The notes under the pieces: model-generated | Database searches by the model: none | The model's input: only the letters and a program-made list of their open reading frames with translations | Told to the model about the DNA's origin: nothing | NCBI GenBank assembly: GCA_020217165.1 | Contig: JAIWOE010000185.1 | Coordinates: 1-7,372, forward strand | Direction of reading: 5' to 3' | Origin: Desulfovibrio sp. | GTDB lineage: Bacteria > Desulfobacterota > Desulfovibrionia > Desulfovibrionales > Desulfovibrionaceae | DNA length: 7,372 nucleotides | Shown here: in pieces, positions 5,785 to 7,372 of the stretch | Numbering within the stretch: the first letter of the stretch is position 1 | Layout: every line of letters begins with the position of its first letter | Translations under genes and position numbers: made by a program

Positions 5785-7372
5785 GCGCCGTCCTCCACGC
5801 AACCGCGCATGGCGCGGGTCAATGTTGTCAATTCATCATCGGTGGTGACGAAAGGAGGCATGACGTAGATGAGTCGGCCGAAGGGACGAATCCACACCCC
5901 CTGTCGCACAAAATACGCCTGCAGCGCCTCGGTGCGCACTGGCGCATCCATCTCCAGCACGCCAATGGCCCCCAGCACCCGTGTATCCCGCACCCCGGGC
6001 AGGCCCGCGCAGGACAGCAGGCCATGCCTGAGGCCTGCTTCCAGGCGGGCCACCTCCCCGGCCCAGGCGCCCCCGGCCAACAGGGAAAGGCTGGCCCGGG
6101 CCACGGCGCAGGCCAGGGGGTTGGCCATGAAGGTGGGCCCGTGCATGAGCACGCCACCGTCCCTGGAAAGGCCTTCGGCCACGGCCCGGGTGGTCAGGGT
6201 GGCAGCCAGGCTCATGACTCCGCCCGTGAGCCCCTTGCCCAGGCACAGGATGTCCGGCGTGATCCCGGCGTGCTCGCAGGCGAAGAGCCTGCCTGTTCTG
6301 CCAAAGCCCGTGGCGATCTCATCCGCAATGAGCAGACAGCCGTGCCGGTGGCAGGCGTCCCGCACCTGGCGCAGGAATTCCGGGTGATAGAACCACATGC
6401 CCCCCGCGCCCTGGACAATGGGCTCCAGAATCACCGCGGCCGTGCTGGCGGCGTGCTCCTCCAGCACGGCGGCAAAGGCATGGAACGAGGCGGGGTCGTA
6501 GGGGGCATCAAACCGGCAGGTTGGCCTGGGGCTGAACACCTGGGCCGGGAGTGTGCCCGCGAAGAGGCGGTGCATGCCGGTGTGCGGATCGCACACGCTC
6601 ATGGCGCCCAGGGTGTCCCCATGGTAGCCGCCGCGCAGGGCCAGGATGCGGTGCTTCCCCGGCGCGCCGGCGGCCATCTGGTATTGCAGAGCCATTTTAA
6701 GGGCCACTTCCACACTCACCGAACCTGAATCCGCAAAAAACACGTGGGCCAGGCCGGCCGGGGCCATGGCCAGCAGGGCGCGACCCAGCTCCACGGCGGG
6801 TTCGTGGGTGAGGCCGCCGAACATGACGTGGGGCATGCGCGCGGCCTGACATCGCAGGGCCTGGAGCAGCACGGGATGATTGTAGCCATGGATGGCGGAC
6901 CACCAGGAAGCCATGCCGTCCACCAGTTCGCGGCCGTCACGCAGGATGATGCGCGTGCCGCGGGTGCGCACGGCCTCCCAGGCGCGCTGGGGCGCCAGGG
7001 CGGAGGTGTACGGATGCCAGAGATGTTCGCGATCAAAGGCCAGCAGCGCGGCAGACGCCTCTGGATCCTGCTGCGCGCCTGGGGCGCCCAGCCCGAGATG
7101 CGCCAGGGCCGGCTGCACCGCCCGGGCGGCCTCGTCCCAGGCTGTGGCGCGCTGTGGGGCGATTTCGGCCAGGCCCTCCAGGTGGGGGATGGTGGCCAGG
7201 CAGGCCACGCGACCCAGGGTTTCGAGGATGGCAATATTGTCGGCGCGCAATGCCGCATCGCCGGCATCCGCTGCCGGTGTGGGTTCCGACACCACCATCC
7301 CGGCAACGTCCAGGCCTCGGGCCCGGGCCACCTCCAGGGTGAGCAGGGCATGATTCACCGCCCCCAGCCGGT
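5775..7372 (-). CDS. bioA: BioD-BioA fusion (dethiobiotin synthetase / DAPA aminotransferase), 5' end outside window
   Basis: The frame is open to the window edge, so the N-terminus is missing. Residues here are counted from the GTG codon at 7358. About 1-90 match the C-terminal part of BioD: RLGAVNHALLTLE across 7370-7332, then RGLDVAGMVVSEP, LRADNIAILE and a VACLATIPHLEGL ending. From about 105 a complete BioA (PLP class-III aminotransferase) follows: HLWHPYTS with Tyr117, SWWSAIHGYNHP (151-162), GGYHGDT with Tyr245, DEIATGFGRTG with PLP-contacting Asp346, catalytic Lys375 in CLGKGLTGG, HGPTFMANPLACA, and the substrate-carboxylate Arg491 in VWIRPFGRLIYVMPPFV. BioA converts KAPA to DAPA using S-adenosylmethionine; BioD closes DAPA to dethiobiotin with ATP and CO2. 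Domain order equals that of plant BIO3-BIO1. The GTG at 7358 is an internal Val, not a start. The ATP-binding half of BioD lies to the right of the window and was not seen. The stop overlaps the symporter gene. Confidence 0.93.
   Translation of the reverse strand, partial: RLGAVNHALLTLEVARARGLDVAGMVVSEPTPAADAGDAALRADNIAILETLGRVACLATIPHLEGLAEIAPQRATAWDEAARAVQPALAHLGLGAPGAQQDPEASAALLAFDREHLWHPYTSALAPQRAWEAVRTRGTRIILRDGRELVDGMASWWSAIHGYNHPVLLQALRCQAARMPHVMFGGLTHEPAVELGRALLAMAPAGLAHVFFADSGSVSVEVALKMALQYQMAAGAPGKHRILALRGGYHGDTLGAMSVCDPHTGMHRLFAGTLPAQVFSPRPTCRFDAPYDPASFHAFAAVLEEHAASTAAVILEPIVQGAGGMWFYHPEFLRQVRDACHRHGCLLIADEIATGFGRTGRLFACEHAGITPDILCLGKGLTGGVMSLAATLTTRAVAEGLSRDGGVLMHGPTFMANPLACAVARASLSLLAGGAWAGEVARLEAGLRHGLLSCAGLPGVRDTRVLGAIGVLEMDAPVRTEALQAYFVRQGVWIRPFGRLIYVMPPFVTTDDELTTLTRAMRGCVEDGAWR
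5792..5796 (-). promoter_or_regulatory. Shine-Dalgarno of the symporter gene inside the bioA 3' end
   Basis: GGAGG on the minus strand, 7 bases before ATG 5784 and within the last codons of the BioD-BioA gene. It fixes the symporter start and implies expression coupled to the upstream biotin gene. Confidence 0.75.

Noticed and set aside
5775..7358. A stand-alone BioA starting at GTG 7358
   Set aside because: The codons before it (R-L-G-A) continue the BioD motif and the frame stays open to the window edge, so this GTG is an internal valine.

Overview
The window is GC-rich, compact, gene-dense bacterial DNA. It carries two converging transcription units, separated by about 330 bases of less GC-rich sequence with no convincing intact gene. 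Protein style, high GC and gene content fit a Gram-negative proteobacterium. My best guess is a sulfate reducer of the Desulfovibrio type, but that is inference from overall resemblance and no marker gene here proves it.

Left half (about 232-4100, + strand): a four-gene metal-uptake operon with tightly spaced or overlapping genes. The order is a periplasmic TroA/ZnuA-type metal-binding protein, an unrecognised small protein with an N-terminal hydrophobic segment, the ABC ATPase, and an ABC-3 family permease. The permease gene does not end where a permease should. It continues in frame into a complete-looking DtxR/MntR-type repressor (winged helix, metal-binding dimerisation domain, FeoA/SH3-like domain). 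Transporter and metalloregulator are thus one 555-residue polypeptide, the architecture known from chlamydial YtgCR. The DNA-binding part carries a Pro-rich linker and a His/Asp-containing insertion built from short tandem DNA repeats. The leader (1-231) has a strong GC hairpin and two perfect palindromes that could be operators.

Middle (4101-4431): no convincing intact gene. It has two small hairpins, an 8-bp tandem repeat, and minus-strand stretches that look like debris of a decayed gene.

Right half (4432-7372, - strand): a biotin unit. An open frame entering from the right edge encodes the C-terminal part of dethiobiotin synthetase (BioD) fused in frame to a complete DAPA aminotransferase (BioA), so two consecutive biotin-pathway steps sit on one polypeptide. 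Its stop codon overlaps by 10 bases the start of a sodium:solute symporter-family permease with an excellent ribosome binding site. This suggests translational coupling of a transporter of unknown substrate to biotin synthesis.

The two most interesting items are the permease-repressor fusion with its altered helix-turn-helix and the BioD-BioA fusion coupled to a symporter.
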